Origin: Tetragonia tetragonoides
Lineage: Eukaryota > Streptophyta > Magnoliopsida > Caryophyllales > Aizoaceae
Direction: 5' to 3'
Length of the DNA: 64,000 nucleotides
Assembly: GCA_038025085.1 (NCBI GenBank)
Contig: CM076153.1
Span: forward strand, 17,955,001-18,019,000
A program made the translations under genes and the position numbers. Shown piece by piece: positions 1 through 10,400 of this stretch. Every line of letters starts with the position of its first letter. Position 1 is the stretch's first letter. Under the pieces are notes generated by a model, which had not been told where the DNA came from, did no database searches, and worked only from the letters and a program-made list of their open reading frames with translations.

Positions 1-2084
1 GGAATACAAGGATGTTTTTGCTTGGAGTTACAAGGAGATGCCTGGTCTTAGTCCTAAAGTTGCAGTTCACCGACTGGCCGTAAAGAAGAGTGTCTCTCCA
101 AAGAAGCAACCTCAACGGCGTTTTAGGCCAGAGTTGGTGCCTGAAATTGAATCTAAAGTCAATAAGCTTATTGAAGTCGGCTTCACTCGCGAGGTGAAGT
201 ATCCAACATGGATCGCGAATATTGTTCCAGTTAGGAAGAAGAATGGAAAACTTCGCGTTTGCGTGGACTTTTGGGACTTGAATGAAGCATGCCCGAAAGA
301 TGACTTTCCACTCCCAGTGACAGAGCTTATGATAGATGCTACCATGGTCACGAAGCTCTATCCTTCATGGATTGCACTGCTGGATATAACCAAATCCTCA
401 TGGCGCCCGAAGACCAAGAAGCAACAGCTTTCCACACACCAAAGGGAATTTTCTGCTACAAAGTGATGCCATTTGGCTTGAAAAATGCAGGAGCTACTTA
501 TCAGCGAGCAATGCAAACCATTTTTGAAGATGTTATGCATAAAAGTGTGGAGTGCTATGTGGATGATTTAGTAGTCAAGTCCAAAAAGCGAGTGGACCAT
601 CTACAAGATCTACATAAAATTTTTGAGAGACTCTGAAAGTGTCACTTAAATGTGCTTTTGGTGTCACCTCCGGAAACTTTCTTGGGTTTGTTGTGAGACA
701 TAGGGGCATCGAGATTGACCAATCCAAAATCAAGGCCATTCAAGATATGCCTTCGCCAAGAAATCTCAAAGAACTTCGAGGACTCCAAGGTCGTTTGGCC
801 TACATACGGAGATTCATCTCAAACCTAGCCGGACGCTGCCATCCTTTCAGTTGTCTTATGAAGAAGGATAACTCTTTCGAGTGGGACGAATCATGTCAAA
901 AGGCGTTCGAGAGTATAAAGAGGTATCTTTCAAGTCCTCCTGTGCTAGGCGCGCCTATCCTTGGAAAGCCTCTTATACTCTACATTGCTGCTCAAGAGAA
1001 ATCATTGGGGGCATTATGTGCCCAGGAAAATGAAGATGGCAAAGAAAGAGCACTCTACTATTTGAGCCGAACTCTCGTCGGAGCTGAATTGAATTACTCC
1101 CCAATTGAGAAGATATGCTTAGCTCTCATGTTTGTTATACAAAAATTGAGGCACCACTTTCAAGCCCACACGGTGTGAGTGATCTCCAAAGCCGATCCCA
1201 TCAAATTCATCTTGTCAAGACCCGTCTTGTCAGGAAGACTTGCTAAGTGGGCTGTCCTTATTGAGCAACATGATGTTGTATATGTCCCTCAAAGGGCGGT
1301 TAAGGGACAAGCATTGACCGACTTTCTTGCGGATCATCCAATTCCAGAGGAGTGGGAACTCTCAGAAGATCTCCCTGGAGAAGAAGTTTTCTACATCGAC
1401 ATCGTACCACCTTGGGAGATGTATTTTGATGGATCCGCTAGACGTGACGGTGCAGGAGCGGGAGTTGTTTTTGTATCCCCAGGAAGGCATGTTCTGACAT
1501 ATGCATTCACACTCACTCAATTGTGCTCCAACAACGTCGCTGAGTATCAAGCGCTAATCATGGGTCTCGAAATGGCTCTTGAAATGGAACTCAAGGACCT
1601 TGATATATATGGAGATTCAATGTTGATCATCAACCAACTGCTTGGTGAATATGAAGTGAAGAAAGATGATTTGATCCCCTATCACAAGTATGCCTCCCAA
1701 TTGCTTGATAAGTTGAATGTTGTAAAGTTGGAGGATGTCCCAAGGAGTGCCAACAAAATGGCTGACACGCTTGCAAATCTTGCAGCCACTTTGGCACTGG
1801 GGGCAAAGGAGAACATGTCTATTCCAATTTGCAATCAGTGGGTCGTGACTCCTCTCGAGGAAGAAATCGAGGAGGACGAAAGTGAGGATGAAGTCAATGC
1901 GATCTCCGTCTATGAAGTTGACAAAGAAGATTGGCGCCAAGCTATCATTGACTATTTGGAGTATGAAAAGTTGCCAAATGATCGAAGACATTGGATGGAG
2001 ATCAAACGGCGAGGTGGACGATTTATCTACTACAAGGAAACACTCTATCGTCGCTCTTTTCTCGGAACTTGGATGAGATGCCTT
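1..2084 (+). pseudogene. pol fragment: reverse transcriptase, RNase H and second (archaeal-type) RNase H
   Basis: The translated frames align end to end with the minus-strand pol of element 2 (10382-13060). Visible motifs are the RT finger/palm region, MPFGLKNAGATYQ and the catalytic YVDD box (codons 556-567). The first RNase H lacks its usual acidic residues ([10 protein letters not shown]). A second RNase H follows with YFDGSARRDGAG, NNVAEYQAL and GDSMLIINQL, carrying the expected D-E-D residues. Breaks relative to element 2 are a 1-base deletion near 345, a CGA-to-TGA stop at 634-636, a 16-base deletion near 645 between CA repeats, and a second CGA-to-TGA stop at 1176-1178. Homology to pol ends in ...RCLGG at about 2084, before integrase. 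Confidence 0.9.
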
Positions 2085-4336
2085 GGAGGTTTAGTCTGCG
2101 GAAAGCTAGATGTAGCGGTTTCAATGGGCATGTCAGTAGGCCCACCTGGAAAAGAAGCAAGAACGACCTTCTTCTTCTTGTGCCTTCGGGGGTTCCAACA
2201 GTCGCTATCTGGGTCACTTCGTTCGTCTCCTCTCTTTCCATGAGGATCCGGGACTTGATTATCCTTTTCGAAGACTTTTCTCTTCTTATGGTGAGGTGAA
2301 GACTCTACTTCCCTGTGTTTGTCGATATGCTCATCCCGGAAGGTATCTACCAATCCGCCCGCTTCACCTCTACATGGCTCTATCAAAGGAAAAACACCTG
2401 CATTTAGATGACCGCCATCTTGAGGAGGTATTACCTTGAACTTTGAGCTAGAACTCTCTGCAAGTATTGGAGCACTTTTCTGAAAATAACTCAATGTTGC
2501 ACCGCGCCACCACGTAATGAACCGCTTAGCCACATATAACTTGTAATTTGTGCCAAAGCAGTCCAAGTATTGAAGCTTGCATGGGGTATAGCGATAGAGG
2601 CTGCACTTCCATAAGAAAACTAGCTCTCGAAGGGTGGCGGATCTCACATCTTTTAATAGTACTCCAGGGAGGTCTTGGCAATAGCCAAATTGTCTTGCGA
2701 AACGATGTGGACTGTATGGTTCAACCCTATAATAATCACCTCGCCGTAGTGTCAAATAACATGTGCGCACACTTACGAGGTACTCGAAATACTCATCATT
2801 AAGAAGTCTCGTGGGGCTTTCAATCAATTCGCCAGGGTCAGTCCATCCTCTTTTGTTGGGATGCCATATATTATCATTGTGGTGGAAAAGATTTCTGCAA
2901 ATGACAGCTGCATAATCCTTGTTTGCAAACCTCCCCACGTACCTACACATATTTGGCCCGTGTTGAATATCACGCCATTGGTGGTAAGCCGTGAAATATT
3001 CTGCTATCCATGCATACACATAATGCCATGGAAGGTAAGCTCGACATTCAGAAGGCCCGAGATCATGTGTGGCTATACAGTTGAGTCTATTGTAAATGCT
3101 TGCAAGAACGGGGATCGCCAAACAAAATCTGATGCCCCGAGCCATCAAAGAAGCAACTTTGAATGTCTCTGGACGGACAAATGAGCCACTATTGCTAGGG
3201 AAAACAAATGAGCATAACCAAGTAGCAAGGAAGGCTGCTAGGAAAACCTCATCTTCATCACCAGGTTCAGTACCAAGAGTTTCGAAAATAACATTCTCAG
3301 TTGCAGAGCGTTCTCGGAAAAGATGTTTTCCAGATGGGACACGAAAATTTGCGGCATCTCTCTTTGATTCAGCTTTGAAGGGATCATCATAGTTAATATC
3401 TCCACGGAACCACCAAGTGATCCAAGAGGCAAGAGGAACTCGCATATGATCATCCTTACCTTTTGATCGCACCAAGTGATAAGCAAAGAACAAAAACCTG
3501 CAACTGTATGGTAGAACTGGATCATCATTTTCATCGAGACCAGTAATCTCCTGTAAGCTAGGGGTGACTTCATCATAAAACTCCCCAAGAATTGGGAGGC
3601 CTCCAAGTTTCTTTACGTCCCACAATGAAATGGACATCTCACCACTCCCTGTATGCAAAGTGTTGGTCGAGGGTGACCATGACTCACAGAATGCTCTAAG
3701 TGGACGGCATCGATCATAAACAAAAAGTGATGCTATGATGGCATTGTAGATTCCAGCTTTCTCAAGTGTCTCCTTGTTTCGGCCTAGCACGAGTTCGGCC
3801 CATTCCCAATAGCCTTGAAGCGGCCTAAATTCTCCACATAGTTGGAATGTCTTCCAACAAGTTTCCTTGTGGTAGATACGATGGCCAAGTGTGTAAGGAA
3901 CTTTCATGTATTTTCCTCCCAATGACCTGTAGATTGGAGAAGATGAGCCTCCTTTCGCGTTCCTTTTACATAGCTTTTGCTATGTGGGGTGAAGACTTCA
4001 CAAGTCTCCTTTAGTACCCATTCCTCAAGCATTGGCATGCGGCCAATCTCAAAAGGCCAACTCGAACCACAACTTCCGATGACAGCTTGGTAGTATGGAC
4101 ATCGAGTTGCTCGCCCAATGTCTTCCTTGGCATTGCTGAAAATCAAAAGAAGAGTTGAAGTACGTCCCTTGTCTTCTTTTGATGCTTGTGAAAAGTAAGG
4201 ATACTCCTCACTTTCTTCAATGACATATCTTGCACCTTGGCAACTGCCCACTATCTTGTTCTTAGGAACTAGAGAAACTTGAGAAGGATCTGAGGGTATT
4301 GGCAGAGGATCCATCTTGCTGTAACTTTTCAAATTC
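2085..4336 (-). pseudogene. antisense plant mobile domain (PMD, aminotransferase-like) gene of element 1
   Basis: The gene reads opposite to pol. The likely start is ATG 4312-4314 (MDPLPIPSDPSQ), just inside a good splice acceptor (pyrimidine run then CAG at 4337-4339). The frame runs to about 3906, then shifts by one to the frame 3922-2045. The shift is either an indel or a very short intron ending at CTACAG before GTCATTGGGAGG. The PMD hallmarks are the CPSTNTLHTGSGEMSISLWD stretch and GGLPILGEFYDEV. The C-terminal part is rich in basic patches (KKRKV, RRHKKKKV) that could be nuclear localisation signals. The last dozen or so residues of the open frame are only the antisense of pol, so the native C-terminus is lost at the 2084 junction. 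PMD proteins are known both as retrotransposon passengers and as host MAIL1/MAIN relatives; here the setting says passenger. Confidence 0.78.
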
Positions 4337-4399
4337 CTGAAAAAAAAAGGGGGGGAGGGGCACGCAGTTAAGAAAAGAAAAATAAAATAAAATAAATTA

Positions 4400-4805
4400 G
4401 AGTGCATTGCCACCATTGCCATCCGGGATACTAGAACCATTACCATCCGCCTTAACCAAGTAAGATACAGTTGAAGACGTTTTCGTTGACGTAGGCTCTA
4501 TTGGTGAAGTCTCCTTTGATGTAGACTCCGTTGGTGAAGTTTCCGTTGACGTAGGCTCTATTGGTGAAGTCTCCGTTGGTGAAGTTTCCATTGATGTAGA
4601 CTCCGTTGATGAAGTATCCGTTGGTGAAGTTTCTGTTGATGTAGACTCCGTTGGTGAAGTCTCCGTTGATGTAGACTCCGTTGGTGAAGTCTCTGTTGGT
4701 GAAGTCTCCGTTGATGTAGACTCCGTTGGTAAAGTCTCCGTTGGTGTAGACTCCGTTGGTGAAGTCTCCGTTGGTGAAGTTTACATTGAGGTAGTCTCCC
4801 TTGGT
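4400..4805 (-). repeat. 15-bp minisatellite coding a Thr/Ser/Glu/Pro repeat upstream of the PMD gene
   Basis: About 22-26 units of a 15-bp motif alternate between two forms, read on the minus strand as ACGGAGACTTCACCA (TETSP) and ACGGAGTCTACATCA (TESTS). One minus frame stays open through most of the array and ends in KADGNGSSIPDGNGGNAL at 4397; a second frame (TNGDF/TNGVY) is also largely open. The array sits directly upstream of the PMD start and may be an N-terminal exon of the same antisense transcript. Confidence 0.85.
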
Positions 4806-5103
4806 GAAGCTACCGTTGATGTGATTGTCAATTGATCAAGGAAACAAGAGTCTCCCCTTGTGGCAATAATGGCAAATACACTTCTAAAAATAAAAGTAAA
4901 AAATAAAAAAAATATTCAAGTCGTAAAGGAAAGTTTGGACATTTTACATTGAGGTAGTCTCCCTTGGTAAAGCTACCGTTGATGTGATTGTCAATTGATC
5001 AAGGAAACAAGAGTCTCCCCTTGTGGCAATAATGGCAAATACACTTCTAAAAATAAAAAAATAAAAATAAATATTCAAGTCGTAAAGGAAAGTTTGGACA
5101 TTA
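4781..5103 (-). repeat. 163-bp tandem duplication with exon-like edges
   Basis: The stretch starting TTACATTGAG at 4781 is repeated almost exactly from 4944. Each copy holds, on the minus strand, a TTTTTAG acceptor-like site, an open block and a GTAAAA or GTAAAC donor-like site. It therefore looks like a duplicated exon of the antisense gene. A further acceptor-like TTTTTTTTTGCAG lies near 5146-5160. Confidence 0.75.
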
Positions 5104-6863
5104 CCTACCACTGCAATATCACAATCTGTGGAACAAACTGAGGGGGCCTGCAAAAAAAAAGGGGAAGTCACGCTTTGGTGAAGTTCAAACAAAAAATTAG
5201 CACATGAGAGTAATACTGATCAACTTTTTACATGGAGAATCTAATGTGATCATCAAACATCACATTTAGGTAGGGGAAAAAGGGATTAGCGAAGCCCACT
5301 TTTCTTATGTTTATCATGGGAAGCCAGGTGCACGGTCAATTTCGACCAAAGAGTAATTAAAAAAAAAAAAAAGAAGCAGCATTTTAAATATATTATATGA
5401 TTTGTAAATCGTAATCATATATTTATATTTTTGGTGATGTCTACATAAAGATCAATTGGCATCAAGGATTCAGCCACAATCAAAAAGGGACAAAAAAAAG
5501 TAGTGAGTTTCAATGCACCCAGGAGCTTTGCAATTCTAAATCTAGTGGAGAAAAGTAAATAAAAGTCCAAGATCATCCACGTAAGTCCAAAAGGGAATCT
5601 TGTCTCTAAGATAAGAAAACATACAATTTCTATCTATGATTCTTTGTTATTCAAGATCAATCAATTCATTAGATGGGATCAGATGGCGATTAGTGGCCAA
5701 TATGCTTAGTTATTTCAACTCTGTTATAAGTCACAAGTCTGCTACCAAGCTCAAAACAGAGGAATGTAAAAGACCAATTCTTGCAAGATGTCTGACAATA
5801 AAAAAAGGGAGAGGAAGCCTCAATTACCTTATTCAAGCGACTAGTTCCTTGTTCGGTAACTTCCAAGCTAGTTCCAGTTCAAGCTACTCCAAACTGATGA
5901 TATAATAAAATCTCTGCAGAAAATTTGATCTTCTTGCACGCTGAAGCTGAGAGGTCTTGAGCAAGAACGCAAATCGTGTCCGAGAAAGTCTCAAATACGA
6001 AGATCAAAGCAACCGTAAGTCGAGGTTTTCCCCTCACAAAGCAAGAGAAGGTAGTCAATAATGTTTAACTTTGAGGTTGACGAAGAATTATCGCCGAGGT
6101 TAGGACGATGTTGTTCTGTTTATATAGTTGCTGGTCCTCAAAATCTGTTCACCAAAAACATGGAGACTCTTAGGACGGAAGCCTTGTTTATATACTCTTT
6201 GGTTCAGAGTATGAAAGATAAAAGAATTCCTTCTTTGAATCCAAGCTATATTCGTGACTTTGGTCTAAATGACTAATCCAAATCAGATTAGGAGTTGAAG
6301 TTCTTATCTCAAGAAAAAAAAAAGAAAAGAAAAGAGGGCTGACCTGGGAATCGGATTTGCAGCTCAGGCCTCAAGTAAAACACCCTGCACGTTGATGAAT
6401 AAGAATTGCAAGGGAAGTACAAAAGGGGACTTCTCACAGACATTTTGTCGAACATTTGGTGTGCAGGAACCTGAATTGATACAAATTAATAGGAACAAAG
6501 TTGCATCCAATCCCATGTCAAATTCTTATTCAGTAAAGATTGTATGCCAAAGGAAAAACAGTGATACAGTAAACTCCCAAGTCATACCGATGCTTTACAT
6601 GGAAGAAGATTGGTGTACCTGCTCATTGGGCTCGAACTTGAACGTTTTCATTACACAATGGTGCTTGAACTGGTTTAGAGGACCGAAGTTGCTGTAAGAA
6701 AGCCTCCTAGAATATGCAATTTGGCTTGATAATCCAATTTGGTTGTTTTCAGTTGGAAGTCCTATTTCCCAAGTCAGCAAAATGACCCAAGCAGATACGA
6801 GTGTGTTCCTAAGTCTTAATTCCCAATTTGGATTTCAAGGTGAACCCATACTGGGTTTTCTCA

Positions 6864-6909
<46 letters not shown>

Positions 6910-7153
6910 AAATAAATAAACAGGACACTCATACTGAAATTTGAGTGTGCGGTCTAAATTCAAGCGGGAAATCGAGAAAACCCATTTAAAAGTCGGGTTT
7001 ATTTGTTCCCTTAACTACCTCGTTAAGGGTGAAGATCTCGGTTACTTTAAAAATAAAAAAAATAAAAAAAAAAAAGCGACCCAAGTACAGGTCCAAGTTC
7101 AAGCCGAGACCCGACCACTTCAAACACCGCAAACCGTGTCCGTGGCCAAGTCT
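5104..7153 (+). other. non-coding 3' spacer of element 1
   Basis: No convincing gene is present. The short open frames (for example 6061-6276) lack similarity I recognise and have no supporting context. A homopolymer of about 42 A lies at 6865-6906, and an A-rich stretch near 7050-7075. A long non-coding spacer between the antisense gene and the polypurine tract is usual in Tat elements. Confidence 0.5.
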
Positions 7154-7154
7154 C

Positions 7155-7165
7155 AAGGGGGCATT
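7155..7165 (+). promoter_or_regulatory. polypurine tract (plus-strand primer) of element 1
   Basis: AAGGGGGCATT lies directly before TGTAGAAGG. A G-rich tract ending just upstream of a TG-starting LTR is the standard primer site for plus-strand DNA synthesis. Confidence 0.7.
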
Positions 7166-7957
7166 TGTAGAAGGCAAAAAATAATCAGCCAATTACAATG
7201 CGCCACCTAGCAAGTGAAGGTCTACCGTTGACATTTTGACTGGCCAATAAAATAAAGCCATGTGTCATCTACAAACTCGAGCAGCAAACAAATTAAACGC
7301 TGCCACGTGTCATCTGGGACCCACACAAACATGGGAGTAAATGTCTCCTAAACGAATAATTTCTATTTAAATAAATAGAAACATCTAAAATAAAGATAAT
7401 AATTATTTCCTAATTAAGTTGGAGATAATTACCTTTTAGTGAGTTCATGATGGAGCTAACTCTCAACACCTAAAAGATAATTATTAAACATTATCTTTTC
7501 CCGAAATAATAGGGTGAAATTCTATATTTTGGAGACTACCACTCATCTACAACTCTCTCCTCCTTCACTATAAATAGGGGACAACCCTAGGAGGAAGACA
7601 TACAGAAAAAAAACCCAGAGCGAAGCCCTGCTGAAACCCCAACTCAAAGACTCTCAAGTCATAAAAGGTGTTTTACAGAGATTCGTTCACAACACAAAAG
7701 CTCCATTCGAGATCAAGCCTAGGCCCTCGAATCCAGATCTAAGTGTTCTTCAAAGCTGTTGAAGAATACCTCCCTGCTGCAGTTGAGATCAAGTCGTACG
7801 ACCCTCAACTCGAAGTCAAAGAAGAGATTGAATCAGAGGACTTCTTTTATTTTTCTATTGTAAAGAGAAATATACAGAGAATTGTACTCGAAATTCAAAT
7901 CAATACAAATTTTTTTGTAACAACAAATTATGCGCAAAGACAAAAATATGTTGAACA
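7166..7957 (+). mobile_element. 3' LTR of element 1
   Basis: The LTR starts TGTAGAAGG after the polypurine tract. It holds a promoter-like TATAAATA at 7570-7577, a leader-like C/A-rich stretch (7590-7730) and an AT-rich U5-like end. The right end is uncertain: TTGAACA at 7951-7957 gives a TG...CA element of about 792 bp, but an end near 7922 is possible. No second LTR is in the window for comparison. Confidence 0.65.
7570..7577 (+). promoter_or_regulatory. TATA box of the LTR promoter
   Basis: TATAAATA followed by GGGG and a run of AC-rich sequence typical of an LTR R region. It would start transcription of element 1 on the plus strand. Confidence 0.6.
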
Positions 7958-7965
7958 AATAATAA

Positions 7966-8882
7966 TTGATAGACGTGAGTGATTCCCATTCTCGACCTCC
8001 ATTAGACATGCTACCACAACTCGGTGAGCCCAAGGAAGTACTCATGACTAGTGAGACATCTATATGTAATGAGAAGAGGATTGTGCGAGAAGCAAAGAGA
8101 CTTGATATTTCTCTCGCAGTTGACATTCATCAGGTTCCCCAACTGCTCAACGAACCCTCACAGGAGAAAGTGGATGAAGATACCGCATCATCTCAGGGAG
8201 GTAGTGTTGACCCTAAGTTAATAAAGAAATGTAACACAAATGCACGTCCTACCACATCGTTCTCTACATATCAACCAAGTAGGGTGGCTGAAAGTGTTCG
8301 AGGTAGAGGTATTGCTATGCTGGAGCAAGCTTTACTAGAGAGGCTCAAAGGTGCTCCTTATCCACAAGTTTGCAAGGTCAAAGAGGGAGCTAGTACTATT
8401 TATGAGGACCTCAAGGGTTTAGGAAGAGACTCAAGTGCCCTGAAAGCAATGATTGATGATTATGCAGGAGAAGTAGAATCCTTCCTTTTTATGGAGAGAC
8501 AAGTTGTAGGGAAGACTCCAAACGCCGAAGTGGAGGCAGAACGTGCAAAATTCGAGACCAACCTAAAAGTTGCAAGATCTACCTTTAGCTCATCACAGGA
8601 GGAGACCTGACATGCAAAAATGAGCTTGAAGAAGTACAGAAAGAGAAGGCTTCTTTACAGGAATCATTGCGCCTCATTTGTGAGAAGGAATCCTCAGTGA
8701 GAGGGCAATTACAACTCAAGGCCGATGCCACTGTGGCAGCAAAGATTGAAGTTGACTCTCTTGAGGAGAAATTAAGCAAGCTTGAATCGACCCCTACCAT
8801 ATTTGAGCAACAAGTAAAAGACTTGGAAGAACTTCGAGTCTTACTTGAGAAGAAAAAAGAAGACTTTTATTGTTATCATTAG
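7966..8882 (+). pseudogene. coiled-coil C-terminal half of the antisense gene of element 2
   Basis: The open frame 7981-8610 is followed by a second at about 8590-8882 in another frame. Joined, they give continuous heptad-like, Glu/Lys/Leu-rich protein (LEEKLSKLES, KDLEELRVLLEKKKEDF), so a one-base shift near 8590 splits one coiled coil. The position between integrase and the (missing) 3' LTR, in antisense, matches the PMD gene of element 1. The two pieces are probably complementary halves of the same gene type: PMD at the N-terminus, coiled coil at the C-terminus. The real start is lost at the element 1 insertion point; nothing before about 7981 should be taken as native. Confidence 0.65.
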
Positions 8883-9278
8883 TAGCATTTAGATGCCCCC
8901 TTAGTTTTTTCTTCCTTTTTTTTTGTTGCAGAGACATTATTGTGTTCCTTACATCTATTCCATTTATATAAATGCAAAGAGACCCTTTTCTTTTTATTTG
9001 ACTGTACTTGAGTTATATTTCAAGTTGCCTACGTACTCATAGAAGTATGCAACCTTACTATGAGATCAAGTCATAACGTAGTTCAAGAAAGAAGGAGGTT
9101 TTTTTTTTATTTTTAGTTTCGCCGTTCACAGTTTATACTCTTGCGGGCCAGGAGTATTGAGTTTTTTATTTATTTATTTAGCCGTTCACTGTTTATACTC
9201 TTGCGGGCCAGGAGTAGTACAATTTTTTTTTTTTTAATGTGCAGTTTTAGCTCTTGATTAGGAGCATGGTAGCACGCT
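8883..9278 (+). repeat. non-coding gap with a 60-bp direct duplication
   Basis: Between the antisense gene and integrase lies AT-rich DNA. The block GCCGTTCAC[A/T]GTTTATACTC... occurs at 9121-9160 and again at 9181-9220, each preceded by a T-rich run. No gene is seen. Confidence 0.7.
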
Positions 9279-10400
9279 TCAAGGGTAGTAGCGCTTCAAG
9301 AATTTTCCGTTGATTGGACCTACTAGCACTCTATCTTCACCAACAACCTTATATGCTCCATTGGTGTTGACCTCCCGAACAACATAGGGGCCATCCCACT
9401 TGGAGGTGAATTTGCTCCTACTCTTCTTTGTAGTGATAATTGGCCTTCTAACTGCAAGCACCATATCTCCAACTTGAAAGGAGGGCGGTCTAATTTTTTT
9501 GTTGAAAGCTCGTGACAAGCGGGCTTGATAGCACTCAAGACTTTGTTGTGCTTGAAGCCTTTTTTCATCTAGCGCCTCTAGTTCTGAAAGGCGCAACTCG
9601 TGCCTTTTATCCTCCGTGAGACCCTCTTGAATAGCAATTCGCAAGGATGGGATCTCAAGCTCCAAAGGCAACACAGACTCTACCCCATAGACCAAGGCAT
9701 AAGGGGTCGATTGGGTCGGAGCCTTATTTGTGGTACGATATGCCCATAATGCTTCTTCAACTCTTTCATGCCAATCTTTCTTGGATTTAGCAACCACTTT
9801 ACTCAACAAATTGCATAGTGTTTTGTTGAAAGCTTCCGCAAGGCCGTTTGCGGGAGCATTATACATTGAAGACTTGTGTTGTGCAAACTTGAACTTCGCA
9901 CATAAGCTATTCATCAACTTGTTGAAGAAAGGCTTACCATTGTCGGTAATGATGTACCTCGGTACACCATACCTGTAGATGATATGAGTCCGAATAAAGT
10001 CGACAATATTTTCCTTTTTCACTTCCCGGAGGGCAACGGCTTCCGCCCATTTGGAGAAGTAGTCGGTAGCGGCCAAGATGTAGGCGTGACTTCCCGAAGA
10101 TTTAGGTGTGATAGGCCCTACCACGTCGAGTCCCCATGCTTCAAAGGGCCAAGATGCCACTGTAGGATGCAACGGCTCTGGAGGTTGGTGGATGAAATTT
10201 GCATGGAATTGACAAGCGTCACATTTCTTTGCGTAGTCCATGCACTCCTGAACCATGGTTGGCCAATAGTAGCCCATTCTTTTAATGCGGTCATAAAGTT
10301 TGGCACCGGCTTGATGGGCGCCACACACTCCCTAGTTGGCTTCTTTTACGACTTGGCTCGCCTCTTCTTCTCCAAGGCATCTCATCCAAATTCCGAGAAA
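9279..10400 (-). pseudogene. integrase of element 2 (zinc-binding, DDE core, GPY/F C-terminal domain)
   Basis: The open part starts at Met 10328. In its numbering, H5 and CxxC at C36/C39 belong to the HHCC zinc domain. The catalytic triad is D68 (GLDVVGP), D129 (ITDNG) and E165 (GLAEAFN), with exactly 35 residues between the last two, the D,D(35)E spacing of integrases. KWDGPYVV and GKFLKRYYP mark the GPY/F module. Just upstream the frame continues back to 10400 through an in-frame TAG (KEAN-stop-GVCG), and the first zinc histidine appears as Asn. These two changes make the protein inactive as it stands. Confidence 0.92.

Larger units (their letters stand above)
1..7957 (+). mobile_element. 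Tat-lineage Ty3/gypsy LTR retrotransposon (element 1), 5' part outside the window
   Basis: From left to right it holds pol (RT, RNase H, archaeal-type RNase H), an abrupt junction near 2084, an antisense plant-mobile-domain gene, a minisatellite, a non-coding spacer, a polypurine tract and a 3' LTR. A second RNase H after the first, together with an antisense gene between pol and the 3' LTR, is typical of the Tat (Ogre/Retand/Grande) lineage. Integrase is missing and pol has frameshifts and stops, so the copy is dead. The LTR abuts the interior of element 2's antisense gene at about 7958, which suggests element 1 jumped into element 2. Confidence 0.8.

Noticed and set aside
1362..2299. Minus- and plus-strand alternative frames in element 1 RNase H
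   Set aside because: They overlap the pol reading and show no domain.
4781..5103. CRISPR-like or regulatory repeat array
   Set aside because: Only two 163-bp copies next to a coding minisatellite in a plant retrotransposon; no spacer/repeat layout.
6061..6276. 71-codon plus frame in the element 1 spacer
   Set aside because: No recognised motif, no splice or promoter context, and it lies in the normally non-coding Tat spacer.
7743..7982. 79-codon plus frame in the LTR
   Set aside because: It lies in R/U5-like LTR sequence downstream of the TATA box; a frame of this kind is expected by chance.
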